This document shows, one piece after another, positions 35,423 through 43,334 of a DNA stretch of 64,000 bases; position 1 is the stretch's first letter; every line of letters begins with the position of its first letter. Origin of the DNA: DATFQI01 sp963816955 (lineage in GTDB: Bacteria; Actinomycetota; Thermoleophilia; Solirubrobacterales; Solirubrobacteraceae); NCBI GenBank assembly GCA_963816955.1, contig CAWFME010000002.1, positions 1-64,000 of the forward strand. Reading direction: 5' to 3'. Below the pieces are notes generated by a model. It was not told the origin of the DNA, ran no database searches, and saw nothing but the letters and a program-made list of their open reading frames with translations. The position numbers were made by a program, and so were the translations under genes.

Positions 35423-38329
35423 GTGCCCGCGCGCATCTCCAGCCGTCGACTCGTGGAGCGCCGCGCGGAGCTCGAGGCGCTCGAGCGCGCGCTCGAGCGC
35501 GCGGGAGAGGGCGATCCGACGGTCACGCTGGTCATGGGTGAGGCGGGCATCGGCAAGAGCCGGCTGCTGCGTGAGGCGGAGCTGCAGGCCCGCGCCCAGG
35601 GGATGGCGGTGCTGCGCGGGGAGTGCCTGCGGCTCGACGGCGGGGAGCTGCCGTTCGCGCCGCTGGCGGCGCTGCTGCGCGACGCGCCGCCCGAGGAGCT
35701 CGAGGGCGCGATCGCCGAGCTCGCGCCAGAGGTGCGCGCCGAGCTCGAGCGCGCGTTCCCGCATCTCGCGGCCGGGCTGCCGGTCGGCGGCGGGTCGGCG
35801 CCGGATCGCTTCGCCCAGGCGCGGGTGTTCGAGGCGATCGTGCTGCTGCTCGCCGCGCTCGGCCGCTCCGCGCCGGTGCTGGTCGTGCTCGAGGACGTCC
35901 ATTGGGTCGACCGCTCCACGCGGGAGTTCGTGCGCTTCCTCGTGCGCGGGCTCCGGCGCGAGCGGCTCGCCGTGGCGATCTCCTTCCGCACGGGCGAGCT
36001 CGGCAGCGCCGACCCCGTGCGCGAGATGCTCGCGGACCTGCAGTACCACGAGCGCGTGACGCTGGTCGAGCTGGCGCCGCTCGGCCGCGAGGGCATCGCG
36101 GCCCAGCTCGAGGGCATCCTCGGCTCCGCGCCCGACCCGTCGCTGGCCGCCGAGCTGCACGAGCGCTGCGGCGGCAACCCGCTGTTCGCGGAGGAGCTGC
36201 TGTCGGCGCACCGCGACCCGGGCGGGGAGAAGCTGCCCGCCCGGCTGGCCGACGCCCTGCGCGTGCGCCTGCGGCGCGTCCCGGAGCCGGCGCGGCGGCT
36301 GCTGCCCTACGCGGCCGCGATCGGCCGTCCGGCGCCCGCCGGGCTGCTCGGCGCCGCCTCCCATACCGGCGAGCCCGAGCTGTCGGCCGCGCTGCGCGAC
36401 GCGGTCGACCACCACCTGCTCGTCCACGACCGCGAGCGCGACGCCTTCCTGTTCCGGCACGACGTGGTGCGCGAGGCGGTCTACGCGGACCTGCTGCCCG
36501 GCGAGCGCGCGCCGGTCCATGGCGCGGTCGCCGAGGCGATCGGGGAGGCGGGCGCGCAGGCCGAGCTCGCGGTGCACTGGCGCGCCGCGGGCGACCATGA
36601 GCGGGCGCTGCGGGCTTCGGTCTCCGCCGGCCTGGAGGCCGAGGCCGCGCGGGCGTTCGACGAGGCGCTGCGGCACCTGCGCGCGGCGCTCGAGCTGTGG
36701 CCCGAGGACGATCCGGGCGTCGGGATCGACCGCGTCGAGCTGCTCGGGCACCTCTCCGACCTCGCCCGCCACACGGGCGAGCACGCCCAGGCGGTGGCAT
36801 GGTGCGAGCAGGCGCTCGCGCTGATCGGCGAGACGCCGCAGGCCGCGCGCTTCTTCGAGCGGCTCGGCCGCCTGCGGGCGTTCGAGGACGACAGCGGGCT
36901 GGCCGCCTACCGGCAGGCGCTGCGGCTGCTGGCCGACGACGACCGGGCCGGCCGTGCGCGGCTGCTGGGGGAGGAGGCGTACGCGCTCTGGGGCCTGCAC
37001 CGCTACGAGGAGGCGCGCGAGCGTGCGGAAGAGGCGCTCGCGATCGGCGCGGCCGGCGAGGCCGCGTACGCCCGCACGGTGCTGGGCCTCGTGATCGCCT
37101 ACGCCGGCGACCCCGAGGACGGCGCGACGCATCTGCGCACCGCGATCGGCGAGCTCGAGGGGCTCGGCCGGCCCGAGGACCTGCTCTACGCGCACCTCTA
37201 CCTCGCCGAGGCACTGCGGCTCGTCGGCGACTTCGAGGGCGCCCTCGCGGTCACCCGCGACGGCGAGCGGCACGCGCGGCGGCTCGGGATGCAGGCCTCC
37301 TTCGGGCGCTTCCTCGCGCTCAACGCGGCTACGGACGAGTTCGTGCTCGGCCGCTGGGACGCAGCCGAGGCGCGCCTCGCCGAGGTCACCGAGGACGGCC
37401 TGGAGCCGTGGAACGCGATCGCGCGCGGGCAGGTCGCCGGCCAGCTGCACCTGGCGCGCGGGCGGCTCGAGGACGCCGGACGCGAGCTGCGCGACGCCGA
37501 GCGGCTGTGCGAGGGCGCGCCGGCCGAGTGTCTGCCGGCGGTCTACGCGGGCCTGGCCGAGCTCGAGCTCTGGCAGGGCCACACGAAGGCGGCCCGCGAG
37601 ATGGTCGAGCAGGGCCTGGAGGCCGTTCGGGACGTGGGGGAGCTGCTCTACGCGCCATCGCTGTTCGCGATGGGCGCTCGGGTGGAGGCCGAGGCGGCGC
37701 TCGCGGCGACCGCGGGTCCCGGTGAGCGCTCGCGCGCGGCGGCGGCTGCGGAGCGGCTGGTGGGCGAGCTCGACGAGCTCGTGGCCGGCGAGGGCAGCCC
37801 GCCGTCCGCGCTCGCCCACGCGCAAGCGGCCCGCGCCGAGGCCGCGCGCGCCACCGGCGCCGACAGCGAGGACGCCTGGCGCGCCGTGGCCGACGCGTGG
37901 GCGGCCGTCGGCGCGCCCTACCCGGCCGCCTACGCCGGCTGGCGGCGGGCGGAGACGGCGCTGCGCGGGGCGGGGGCGCGCGCCGGGGCGGAGGCCCTGC
38001 GGTCGGCCCATGCGCAGGCGAGCGCGCTCGGCGCGGAGTTGGTGCGCGCCGAGCTCGAGGCGCTCGCACGCCGCGCGCGCGTGCCGCTCGGCGCGGGCGA
38101 GCCGAGCGAGCCGAGCGAGGCGCCGCTCGCCGCCCTCGGCCTCACGGCGCGCGAGGCCGAGGTGCTCGAGCTCGTCGGCGAGGGGCTGACGAACCGGCAG
38201 ATCGCCGAGCGGCTGTTCATCAGCCCCAAGACCGCGGGCCTGCACGTCTCCAACATCCTCGGCAAGCTCCGCGTGGCCAACCGCACGCAGGCCGCCGAGG
38301 TCGCCCACCGGGCGCGCGCCGCCTCCTGA
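35423..38329 (+). CDS. Large ATP-binding LuxR-family (LAL) transcriptional regulator
   Basis: The N-terminus is an AAA/STAND ATPase with the P-loop TLVMGEAGIGKSRLLREA and Walker B VLVVLEDVHWVDRSTREF. The winged and helical STAND region follows. A long TPR-like series of about 450 residues (ALRHLRAALELW, QAVAWCEQALAL, and so on) forms the ligand- or partner-sensing solenoid. The C-terminal LuxR HTH is LTAREAEVLELVGEGLTNRQ with IAERLFISPKTAGLHVSNIL. It is 968 residues long with a GTG start at 35423. No target operon is obvious; the neighbouring protease/sigma operon converges on it. Confidence 0.9.
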   Translation: MPARISSRRLVERRAELEALERALERAGEGDPTVTLVMGEAGIGKSRLLREAELQARAQGMAVLRGECLRLDGGELPFAPLAALLRDAPPEELEGAIAELAPEVRAELERAFPHLAAGLPVGGGSAPDRFAQARVFEAIVLLLAALGRSAPVLVVLEDVHWVDRSTREFVRFLVRGLRRERLAVAISFRTGELGSADPVREMLADLQYHERVTLVELAPLGREGIAAQLEGILGSAPDPSLAAELHERCGGNPLFAEELLSAHRDPGGEKLPARLADALRVRLRRVPEPARRLLPYAAAIGRPAPAGLLGAASHTGEPELSAALRDAVDHHLLVHDRERDAFLFRHDVVREAVYADLLPGERAPVHGAVAEAIGEAGAQAELAVHWRAAGDHERALRASVSAGLEAEAARAFDEALRHLRAALELWPEDDPGVGIDRVELLGHLSDLARHTGEHAQAVAWCEQALALIGETPQAARFFERLGRLRAFEDDSGLAAYRQALRLLADDDRAGRARLLGEEAYALWGLHRYEEARERAEEALAIGAAGEAAYARTVLGLVIAYAGDPEDGATHLRTAIGELEGLGRPEDLLYAHLYLAEALRLVGDFEGALAVTRDGERHARRLGMQASFGRFLALNAATDEFVLGRWDAAEARLAEVTEDGLEPWNAIARGQVAGQLHLARGRLEDAGRELRDAERLCEGAPAECLPAVYAGLAELELWQGHTKAAREMVEQGLEAVRDVGELLYAPSLFAMGARVEAEAALAATAGPGERSRAAAAAERLVGELDELVAGEGSPPSALAHAQAARAEAARATGADSEDAWRAVADAWAAVGAPYPAAYAGWRRAETALRGAGARAGAEALRSAHAQASALGAELVRAELEALARRARVPLGAGEPSEPSEAPLAALGLTAREAEVLELVGEGLTNRQIAERLFISPKTAGLHVSNILGKLRVANRTQAAEVAHRARAAS

Positions 38330-38351
38330 GATCGCGCGCCCGGCCGGGCGC

Positions 38352-38552
38352 CTACGCCTCCGGCTTGCCCTCCCCGGCGGCCTTCTCGAGCCCCGCGATG
38401 TCGATCTTGGTCTCCGAGCCGTCCTCGCGCGGGATCACCAGCGTCGGCCCCTTGATGTACGGCCCCTTGATGTAGGGGCCCTTGATGTACGGCCCCTCGG
38501 TGCCGCCCCACTCGATGCCGCCGTCGTCCTCGATCGTGATCGTGACCTTCAT
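38352..38552 (-). CDS. GPYIK-repeat small protein, internal in-frame start within the protease gene
   Basis: An in-frame ATG at 38552 is preceded by AGGAGG with 7-base spacing, better than most ribosome sites in this window. The 66-residue product begins MKVTITIEDDGGIEWGG, carries GPYIKGPYIKGPYIKGP, and ends in an acidic/Lys helix (IDIAGLEKAAGEGKPEA). In another frame of the protease region a TGA overlaps this ATG (ATGA). An ancestral gene junction later fused by an indel is therefore possible. Independent expression is a prediction from the ribosome site only. The peptide family is not recognised. Confidence 0.5.
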   Translation of the reverse strand: MKVTITIEDDGGIEWGGTEGPYIKGPYIKGPYIKGPTLVIPREDGSETKIDIAGLEKAAGEGKPEA

Positions 38553-39935
38553 CGCCGTCCTCCTGGGTCGTGGTGTCGTGGGCCGGGCGGGCTCGGCGGC
38601 CTCCGTGGCCCAGTCGATGAGCTGCCCGATGTCGGGGAAGTTGCCGATGCGCTGCAGGGTCCCGTCCTCGCCCGCCTGCTGCGGGGTGCCGGTCTCGCGC
38701 AGCGCGGTGCGGGCCTGCTCGGGCGTGAGCGGTGCACGGCCGGCGGCGCGCAGCACGCCTTGGACGCAGGCGAGCGCGCCCGCGACCATCGGCGCCGCGC
38801 TCGAGGTGCCCGCGAAGGCGTCCGTGTACCAGGCGTCCTCGTCGGCGCCGGGACGCGTCTCGTCCGCGCCGCCGCCGACCCCGCCCGTCGTCGCGACATC
38901 GCGGCCCCAGCCCTGGGCGTCGAGCGCCTCGCCCCAGTTGGAGAAGCGCAGGCGCGAGCGGTCGGGCCCGCGGCGGCCGCCGGGCGGCGCGCCGGCGCCG
39001 ACCAGGATCGAGCCCGAGTCGAGCCCGTCGCGCGCGAACGGGTTCGGGCGCTGCTGGCGGAAGCCGGGTCCCGGCCCGCCGTAGACCGGGTCGTCGAGGT
39101 TCTCCGCGCCGTTGCCGGCCGCCTCCACCACGATCACGCCGCGGCCGACCGCGTACTGGATCGCGGTCAGGTCGTCCGGCCAGTAGCTCATCGGGATATA
39201 GCCGTCCTGGCTCTCTCCCTCCAGCTTCGCCCGCGGGCCGGGCCGCTGCATCTCCACGAGCAGGATGTCGCCGGGACGCAGGCCTCCCGCGGCGTGGGCG
39301 ATCGCCCGCGCGCTGCCCCAGCGGTCCTCGGGCTGGTAGGAGACCGCTCGTACGGCGGTGTCCGGGCAGATCCCGTCGACGCCGCGGGCATCGTGGACGC
39401 CGAGCAGCATCCCGAGCACGTTGGTGCCGTGGTTTCGGCGCGTGACGTCGCCCTCCGGCCGCCCGCCGGCCAGCCCGCTGCGCCGGCCCAGATCCTGGTG
39501 GGAGAAGCGCCAGTCGCCCTCGACGTCGATCAGCCGCACGCCCGCGCCCGTGCCGCCCGGCCGCTCCCACGCCGAGCGGGCGCCGATGCCGGCGGGCGCG
39601 TCGTCGAGGTACCCCTGGCCGCCCCGGAGATCGTCACCGGCCGGACCGGACGGCAGCGCGACCGGCGGCTTGGCGTAGGCGAACTCGACCAGGTCGTGCT
39701 CGCGCAGGAGGTCGGCGACCTCGGGGTCGGGCGCGCGCCCGCCGGCGTGGACGACGAAGTAGCAGCCGAGGTCCGCGACGGCCTGCCGCGCACCACCGCG
39801 CGGGCGCGCGCAGAGCGGGGAGAGCGTCACCCCGGCAGCGCGCAGCGCGCGTGCCAGCGAGTCGCCGCCGTCGCCCTCCAGGCGGCCCCGCCGGGAGACC
39901 CGCAGCCGTACGTCCTGGTGCGTGCGCAGGATCAA
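38352..39935 (-). CDS. Subtilisin-like (S8) serine protease without signal peptide
   Basis: The catalytic triad is complete: Asp137 in RLIDVEGDW, His169 in RNHGTNVLG and Ser378 in AGTSSAAPMVAG. The oxyanion Asn275 is in VEAAGNGAEN. The N-terminus is charged and lacks a signal peptide, so the enzyme is probably cytoplasmic. Residues 1-110 resemble a pro-region or adaptor domain. Residues 405-450 are helical, then comes a Pro/Arg linker. From Met462 a 66-residue tail contains three GPYIK repeats. That tail may also be translated by itself. It is the last gene of an operon with an ECF sigma factor 12 bases upstream. Confidence 0.85.
   Translation of the reverse strand: MILRTHQDVRLRVSRRGRLEGDGGDSLARALRAAGVTLSPLCARPRGGARQAVADLGCYFVVHAGGRAPDPEVADLLREHDLVEFAYAKPPVALPSGPAGDDLRGGQGYLDDAPAGIGARSAWERPGGTGAGVRLIDVEGDWRFSHQDLGRRSGLAGGRPEGDVTRRNHGTNVLGMLLGVHDARGVDGICPDTAVRAVSYQPEDRWGSARAIAHAAGGLRPGDILLVEMQRPGPRAKLEGESQDGYIPMSYWPDDLTAIQYAVGRGVIVVEAAGNGAENLDDPVYGGPGPGFRQQRPNPFARDGLDSGSILVGAGAPPGGRRGPDRSRLRFSNWGEALDAQGWGRDVATTGGVGGGADETRPGADEDAWYTDAFAGTSSAAPMVAGALACVQGVLRAAGRAPLTPEQARTALRETGTPQQAGEDGTLQRIGNFPDIGQLIDWATEAAEPARPTTPRPRRTAMKVTITIEDDGGIEWGGTEGPYIKGPYIKGPYIKGPTLVIPREDGSETKIDIAGLEKAAGEGKPEA
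38446..38490. repeat. Three tandem 15-bp units encoding GPYIK
   Basis: The + strand reads GGCCCCTTGATGTAC, then GGCCCCTTGATGTAG, then GGGCCCTTGATGTAC. The units differ at a few positions but keep the same encoded pentapeptide. This suggests selection on the peptide rather than a recent DNA slippage product alone. Confidence 0.8.
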
Positions 39936-39947
39936 GACGCCACCCTC

Positions 39948-40502
39948 TCATGCCGCCACTGTGCAGGCCAGAGCGGTGTCCGAGCGCAACCGCTCGAACG
40001 CTCGCTCCCGGGTCGGGCCGATCGAGCCGATCGGCATCCCGATCTCCCGCGAGACCTCGTCGTAGGACATCTCGGGGCGGTCGACGAGCAGCATCAGCAG
40101 CTCGCGCTGGCGGCCGCTGAGGCGCTCGATGGCGGCGCGCAGCTGCGCGCAGCGCTCGCGCTCGATCGTCTCCTGCTCGGGGGCCGGGGCGGCGCTCGGG
40201 GGCTCGGGCGGCTCGGCGGCGGGCAGCTCGCGGACGCCGCGCTGGAGCGTGCGCATCGCCTCGCGGCGCGCGGTCACGGCGAGCCAGCCGGCGACGGCGC
40301 CCGGGTCGTCGAGCCGGTCGAGGTTGAGCAGCGCGCGGCCCCAGGTGACCTGCACGACGTCCTCGGCGTCGGCCTGCGAGAGGCGGTAGCCGCGGGCGAT
40401 CGACTGCAGCATCGGGTCGAGCAGCCCGACGAGGGCGCGCCAGGCGTCCTCGCCGCCCGCGGCGGCCTCCCGGGTGAGGTGGGCGAGAGCGAGCGAGGAC
40501 AC
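39948..40502 (-). CDS. ECF-family RNA polymerase sigma factor
   Basis: Region 2 is YRLSQADAEDVVQVTWGRAL with the following LDRLDDPGAVAGWLAVTARR. Region 4 is SGRQRELLMLLVDRPEMSYD with EVSREIGMPIGSIGPTRERA. The Pro/Glu-rich linker (PAAEPPEPPSAAPAPEQE) joins them. It is 184 residues, a normal ECF length. The GTG at 40502 follows the upstream stop by one base. No anti-sigma gene is present. The small upstream protein or the protease may control it, which is an inference from the operon. Confidence 0.88.
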   Translation of the reverse strand: MSSLALAHLTREAAAGGEDAWRALVGLLDPMLQSIARGYRLSQADAEDVVQVTWGRALLNLDRLDDPGAVAGWLAVTARREAMRTLQRGVRELPAAEPPEPPSAAPAPEQETIERERCAQLRAAIERLSGRQRELLMLLVDRPEMSYDEVSREIGMPIGSIGPTRERAFERLRSDTALACTVAA

Positions 40503-40503
40503 G

Positions 40504-40722
40504 TCAGGCGGGGTGCGGGCGGTGGGCGGGTGCTGTGCGGCGCGGCGTGGCGATGGCGGCGTCGGGCTCGGTGGTGACGGCGGCGCTCTCGCGGCGCGCC
40601 TTGGCGAGCGCGTCGCGCCGGGCCTTCAGGCGAATGGCCTCGTTCTGGCGGGCGAGCACGGCGACGACGCTGGCGTGCTGCATGTGGAGCATGTCGGCCT
40701 CCGATGGGGACGGCGTGGGCAT
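40504..40722 (-). CDS. Small helical protein at the head of the sigma/protease operon
   Basis: The ATG at 40722 gives 72 residues; a further upstream start at 40764 is possible but lacks a ribosome site. The core is one long amphipathic helix (QHASVVAVLARQNEAIRLKA, then RRDALAKARRES) with a disordered Pro/Thr tail. It is followed one base later by the sigma factor GTG. With no anti-sigma factor in the operon, this peptide is a candidate regulator. The family is not recognised. Confidence 0.55.
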   Translation of the reverse strand: MPTPSPSEADMLHMQHASVVAVLARQNEAIRLKARRDALAKARRESAAVTTEPDAAIATPRRTAPAHRPHPA

Positions 40723-40762
40723 AGGCCGATCCTTCCGGCGGCCTCGCGGGCGCGCATCGGGC

Positions 40763-40787
40763 AAGTTCCCTATCCGGGCTCCCTATC
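40763..40787 (-). promoter_or_regulatory. Direct repeat and ECF-like -35 upstream of the sigma/protease operon
   Basis: On the minus strand GATAGGGA occurs twice with a 13-base period (40780-40787 and 40767-40774). The second copy runs into GGGAACTT, which resembles the GGAAC -35 box of ECF promoters. It lies 40-65 bases before the first start. Autoregulation by the encoded sigma factor is possible. Confidence 0.35.
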
Positions 40788-40799
40788 TTCGGCGCTCGT

Positions 40800-41029
40800 G
40801 TATCAGGAACCCGGGGTGACGGCTCTTAGGGGTGAGAGACATCGAGGCCGGATCACCGACGGGGTACGGATGCCGCCGGTGGCACCACCGGAGGTCACGG
40901 ACGACCCTTCCTCGCGGAGCGGCAATCCCGGGTGTCCCCTCCTCAGGGGTTCCTGCCAGAGCCCTCGCACCCGGCCCCCTTCCCGGCCCGCATCCCCCCA
41001 CGGGCCGGGAAGGGCCGCCCGCTCAGCTT
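40800..41029 (+). other. Gene-free leader region with strong secondary structure
   Basis: Between the divergent operons (40723-41093, 371 bases) no convincing gene is seen. The + strand contains a perfect 13-bp hairpin at 40978-41013 (CCTTCCCGGCCCG, 10-base loop, exact complement), a smaller CCCCTCCTCAGGGG hairpin near 40936, and a GC-poor-loop region before that. These precede a terminator-like hairpin and then the response-regulator ATG. A cis-regulatory RNA is possible. Confidence 0.4.
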
Positions 41030-41074
41030 CGCCCCCGCCGGTGATCATGCGGCCGGCGGGGGCGAGGTTTTCTC
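41030..41074 (+). terminator. Intrinsic terminator/attenuator just upstream of the response regulator
   Basis: CGCCCCCGCCGG (41030-41041) pairs exactly with CCGGCGGGGGCG (41053-41064). AGGTTTTCTC follows. It ends 19 bases before the ATG at 41094, so read-through would be needed for expression. Confidence 0.6.
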
Positions 41075-41093
41075 GCGGCGGACTACGGGCGCC

Positions 41094-41828
41094 ATGGAAC
41101 CGACCGTGCTGCTCGTGGAGGACGATCCGCTCGCCCGGGCGTTCCTCGCCGACAACCTGATCGCGGACGGGTTCGCCGTCGTCGGGGCGGAGACGCTCGC
41201 CGAGGGGCTGCGGCGGATCGAGCTCGCGCCGCCCGACGTGGTGGTCGTGGACGTCACGCTGCCCGACGGCTCGGGCCTGGAGCTCGTCGCGCGCGTGCGG
41301 GCTGCGGGGCAGGCGGGCACACGCTTGGACCCGGCGCTGCCGATGCTCGTGCTCTCCGGGCGCGGCGCGGAGGTGGACCGCGTGCGCGGGTTCGACCGCG
41401 GGGCGGACGACTATGTCGTGAAGCCGTTCAGCTATCCGGAGCTGCGCCGGCGGATCGAGGCGCTGCTGCGCCGCACGGGCGAGCGCGTGACGTCGGGCAT
41501 CGTGCGCGTGGGCGAGCTCGTGATCGACCCGGTGAGCCGTGACGTCCGCGTCGCGGGGGAGCGGGCGGTCCTGTCGCAGAAGGAGTTCGCGCTGCTGCTC
41601 GCGCTGGCCACGCAGCCGACCCGCGTGTTCACCAAGGAGGAGCTGCTGCGCGAGGTCTGGGGCTACCGCTCGATGGGCCGCACCCGGACGCTGGACTCGC
41701 ATGCGTGCCGGCTGCGGACCAAGCTGGGAGCCGCGGGCGGCCAGTACGTCGTCAACGTCTGGGGCGTCGGCTATCGCCTCGTGGACGGGCGGCCCGGCGC
41801 GCTGCCCGCCGGAGCGGCGGCGGCGTGA
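41094..41828 (+). CDS. OmpR/PhoB-family response regulator
   Basis: The receiver domain has the acidic pair VLLVEDDPLARAFLAD, the phosphorylatable Asp in VVVVDVTLPDGSGLEL and the Lys in DYVVKPFSYPELRR. The winged-helix output domain is VLSQKEFALLLALATQPTRV with TLDSHACRLRTKLG and VWGVGYRLVDG. It is 244 residues long. The ATG at 41094 follows a terminator-like hairpin. The stop overlaps the start of a histidine kinase (GTGA), its likely partner. Confidence 0.92.
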   Translation: MEPTVLLVEDDPLARAFLADNLIADGFAVVGAETLAEGLRRIELAPPDVVVVDVTLPDGSGLELVARVRAAGQAGTRLDPALPMLVLSGRGAEVDRVRGFDRGADDYVVKPFSYPELRRRIEALLRRTGERVTSGIVRVGELVIDPVSRDVRVAGERAVLSQKEFALLLALATQPTRVFTKEELLREVWGYRSMGRTRTLDSHACRLRTKLGAAGGQYVVNVWGVGYRLVDGRPGALPAGAAAA

Positions 41829-42616
41829 CCGCGCTCGCCGCCTTCACCCTCCTGCTCGCCGTCGCCCTGCTGTGGCGCCGTCACTGCCTCGCGCTCGTCG
41901 CGCAGGCCAGCCACGAGCTGCGCAACCCGCTGCAGGCCGCCCTGCTCGGGCTGCACGGGCTGGGCGCCGCCGGGGACGGGGCGCGGCTGGCGGCGATCGA
42001 CCTCGAGCTGCGCCGCGCGGCGCGCGCGGCGGAGGACCTGACAGCGGCCGCGTGCGGGCGGCGCGCGTCGGAGTCAGCGGACGAGGTCGAGCTGGGCGGG
42101 CTGCTCGCCGACGCGGGCGTCGCCTGGGAACTGCTGGCCGCGCACCGCGGCGTCGGGCTGGTCGTCGAGGCCTCGGCGGGGCCGGTGGTCGTGCGCGCGG
42201 ACCGGATCAGGCTCGCCCAGGCGCTCGCGAACCTCGTCGCCAACGCGCTCGAGCACGGCGGGGGAGGCGTGCACGTGCGCGCCCGGGCGACGGGGGCCCA
42301 CGCGCGGGTCGAGGTCACCGACTGCGGCCCGGGCCTGCCGGCGCCGCTCCCGGAGCTGGTGGCGGCCGCGCGCGGGCGCCGTGAGCGGCGCGGCCACGGG
42401 CTCGCCCTCGCCTCGCTGATCGCGCGGCGCCACGGCGGGCGGCTCGTCACCGCGCCGTCGCCGCGCGGGGCGCGGCTCGTGCTCGAGCTGCCGCTCGCCG
42501 GCTCGGGGCGGCCGGCCGCACGGCCGCGGCCCGCTCCACACGGTCGCCTCCTGCCGGTGCGGCCGGGCGCCTCGCTGCGCCGCCTGCGCCGCCGTGCCAC
42601 GGCGCGCCGCGCGTGA
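41825..42616 (+). CDS. Minimal histidine kinase without sensor domain
   Basis: A single N-terminal hydrophobic helix (LAAFTLLLAVALLW) leads straight into the H box ALVAQASHELRNPLQAALLG. The catalytic domain has N box ALANLVANALEHGGGGVHV, a D-C-G-P-G-L turn and GHGLALASLIARRHGGRL. There is no extracellular, HAMP or PAS domain, and at 263 residues it is short. The C-terminal 40 residues are very Arg/Pro-rich. It overlaps both the response regulator and the CpaB gene, linking signalling to the pilus locus. Confidence 0.85.
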   Translation: MTALAAFTLLLAVALLWRRHCLALVAQASHELRNPLQAALLGLHGLGAAGDGARLAAIDLELRRAARAAEDLTAAACGRRASESADEVELGGLLADAGVAWELLAAHRGVGLVVEASAGPVVVRADRIRLAQALANLVANALEHGGGGVHVRARATGAHARVEVTDCGPGLPAPLPELVAAARGRRERRGHGLALASLIARRHGGRLVTAPSPRGARLVLELPLAGSGRPAARPRPAPHGRLLPVRPGASLRRLRRRATARRA

Positions 42617-43287
42617 TGAGCCGCCGCCGGCGCGCCGCGCTGCTGCTCGGGCTCGCGCTGGTCCTCGGCGCGCTGGCGGCGTCGGACGTCGCGCGGCGCG
42701 AGGCGGCGCTGCGGGCCGAGCTCGCCCCGCTGGTCGAGGTCGTGGTGGCGCGCGCGCCGCTGGAGGCCGGGCACCGCCTGGCCGCGCGCGACCTCGCGCG
42801 GCGCCGGGTACCGGAGCGGTTCGCGCCCGCCGGGGCGGCAGGCGTGGCGCCCGAGCTGCTCGTCGGCCGCCGGCTCGCGGTGCCCGTGGTCGAGGGAGGG
42901 CCCGTCGGCCCGCTGCTGCTCGAGCCGTCCGCGCCGCCGCCGGGCGCCGGTCTCGGGCGCGGCCAGCGCGCCGCCGAGGTCGTCGCGGCCGCGGCGCCCG
43001 GCACGGTCGCCGCCGGTGCGCGCGTGGACGTGCTCGTCACCCGGGACCGCGGCACGGGCGCGGGCGCGACGGAGCTCGCGCTGCAGGACGTCGAGGTGCT
43101 CGCGACGCGCACCGCTCCCGCCGCCGACGGGGAGCGCCGCACGCGCACGATCGCCGCGACCCTGCGGGTGAGCGTGCGTCAGGCGGTCTACCTCGCGGCC
43201 GCGGGCTCGTTCGCCCGCGAGGTCCGGCTGCTCGCCCGCGCGCCCGGCGATCGCGGGCGGCTCGGCGCCCTCTCGGTCGCCGGATGA
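42613..43287 (+). CDS. cpaB: CpaB/RcpC-like Flp pilus assembly protein (SAF domain)
   Basis: One N-terminal membrane helix (AALLLGLALVLGALAASDVA) is followed by a SAF domain with the EAGHRLAARDLARRRVPERF pattern. The RcpC-type beta domain contains APGTVAAGARVDVLVTRD and VEVLATRTAP. It is 224 residues long. CpaB proteins sit at the outer part of the Tad secretion machine. The start is the GTG at 42613 or the ATG at 42616, overlapping the kinase stop. The motor and platform genes are 3-6 kb downstream, separated by another two-component system. Confidence 0.75.
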   Translation: MMSRRRRAALLLGLALVLGALAASDVARREAALRAELAPLVEVVVARAPLEAGHRLAARDLARRRVPERFAPAGAAGVAPELLVGRRLAVPVVEGGPVGPLLLEPSAPPPGAGLGRGQRAAEVVAAAAPGTVAAGARVDVLVTRDRGTGAGATELALQDVEVLATRTAPAADGERRTRTIAATLRVSVRQAVYLAAAGSFAREVRLLARAPGDRGRLGALSVAG

Positions 43288-43334
43288 GCCGGACTCTTAG
43301 GCTGTTCTCAACCAGCGAGCCGATCGTTGCTCCT

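Noticed and set aside
38446..38490. Three 15-bp repeats as a CRISPR or minisatellite
   Set aside because: There are no spacers and the repeats lie in a coding frame that preserves GPYIK.
40800..40890. Possible tRNA: the minus-strand translation contains GGIRTP, which usually marks an antisense tRNA T arm
   Set aside because: The plus strand reads GGGGTACGGAT rather than GGTTCGAAT and no cloverleaf with a pairing acceptor stem can be drawn.
40795..40900. Second c-di-AMP riboswitch suggested by AGGAACCCGGGG and TAGGGGTGAGAGA
   Set aside because: The 3' signature CCCGWCAGCTNACCTCG is absent and the spacing is wrong; kept only as an unclassified structured leader.
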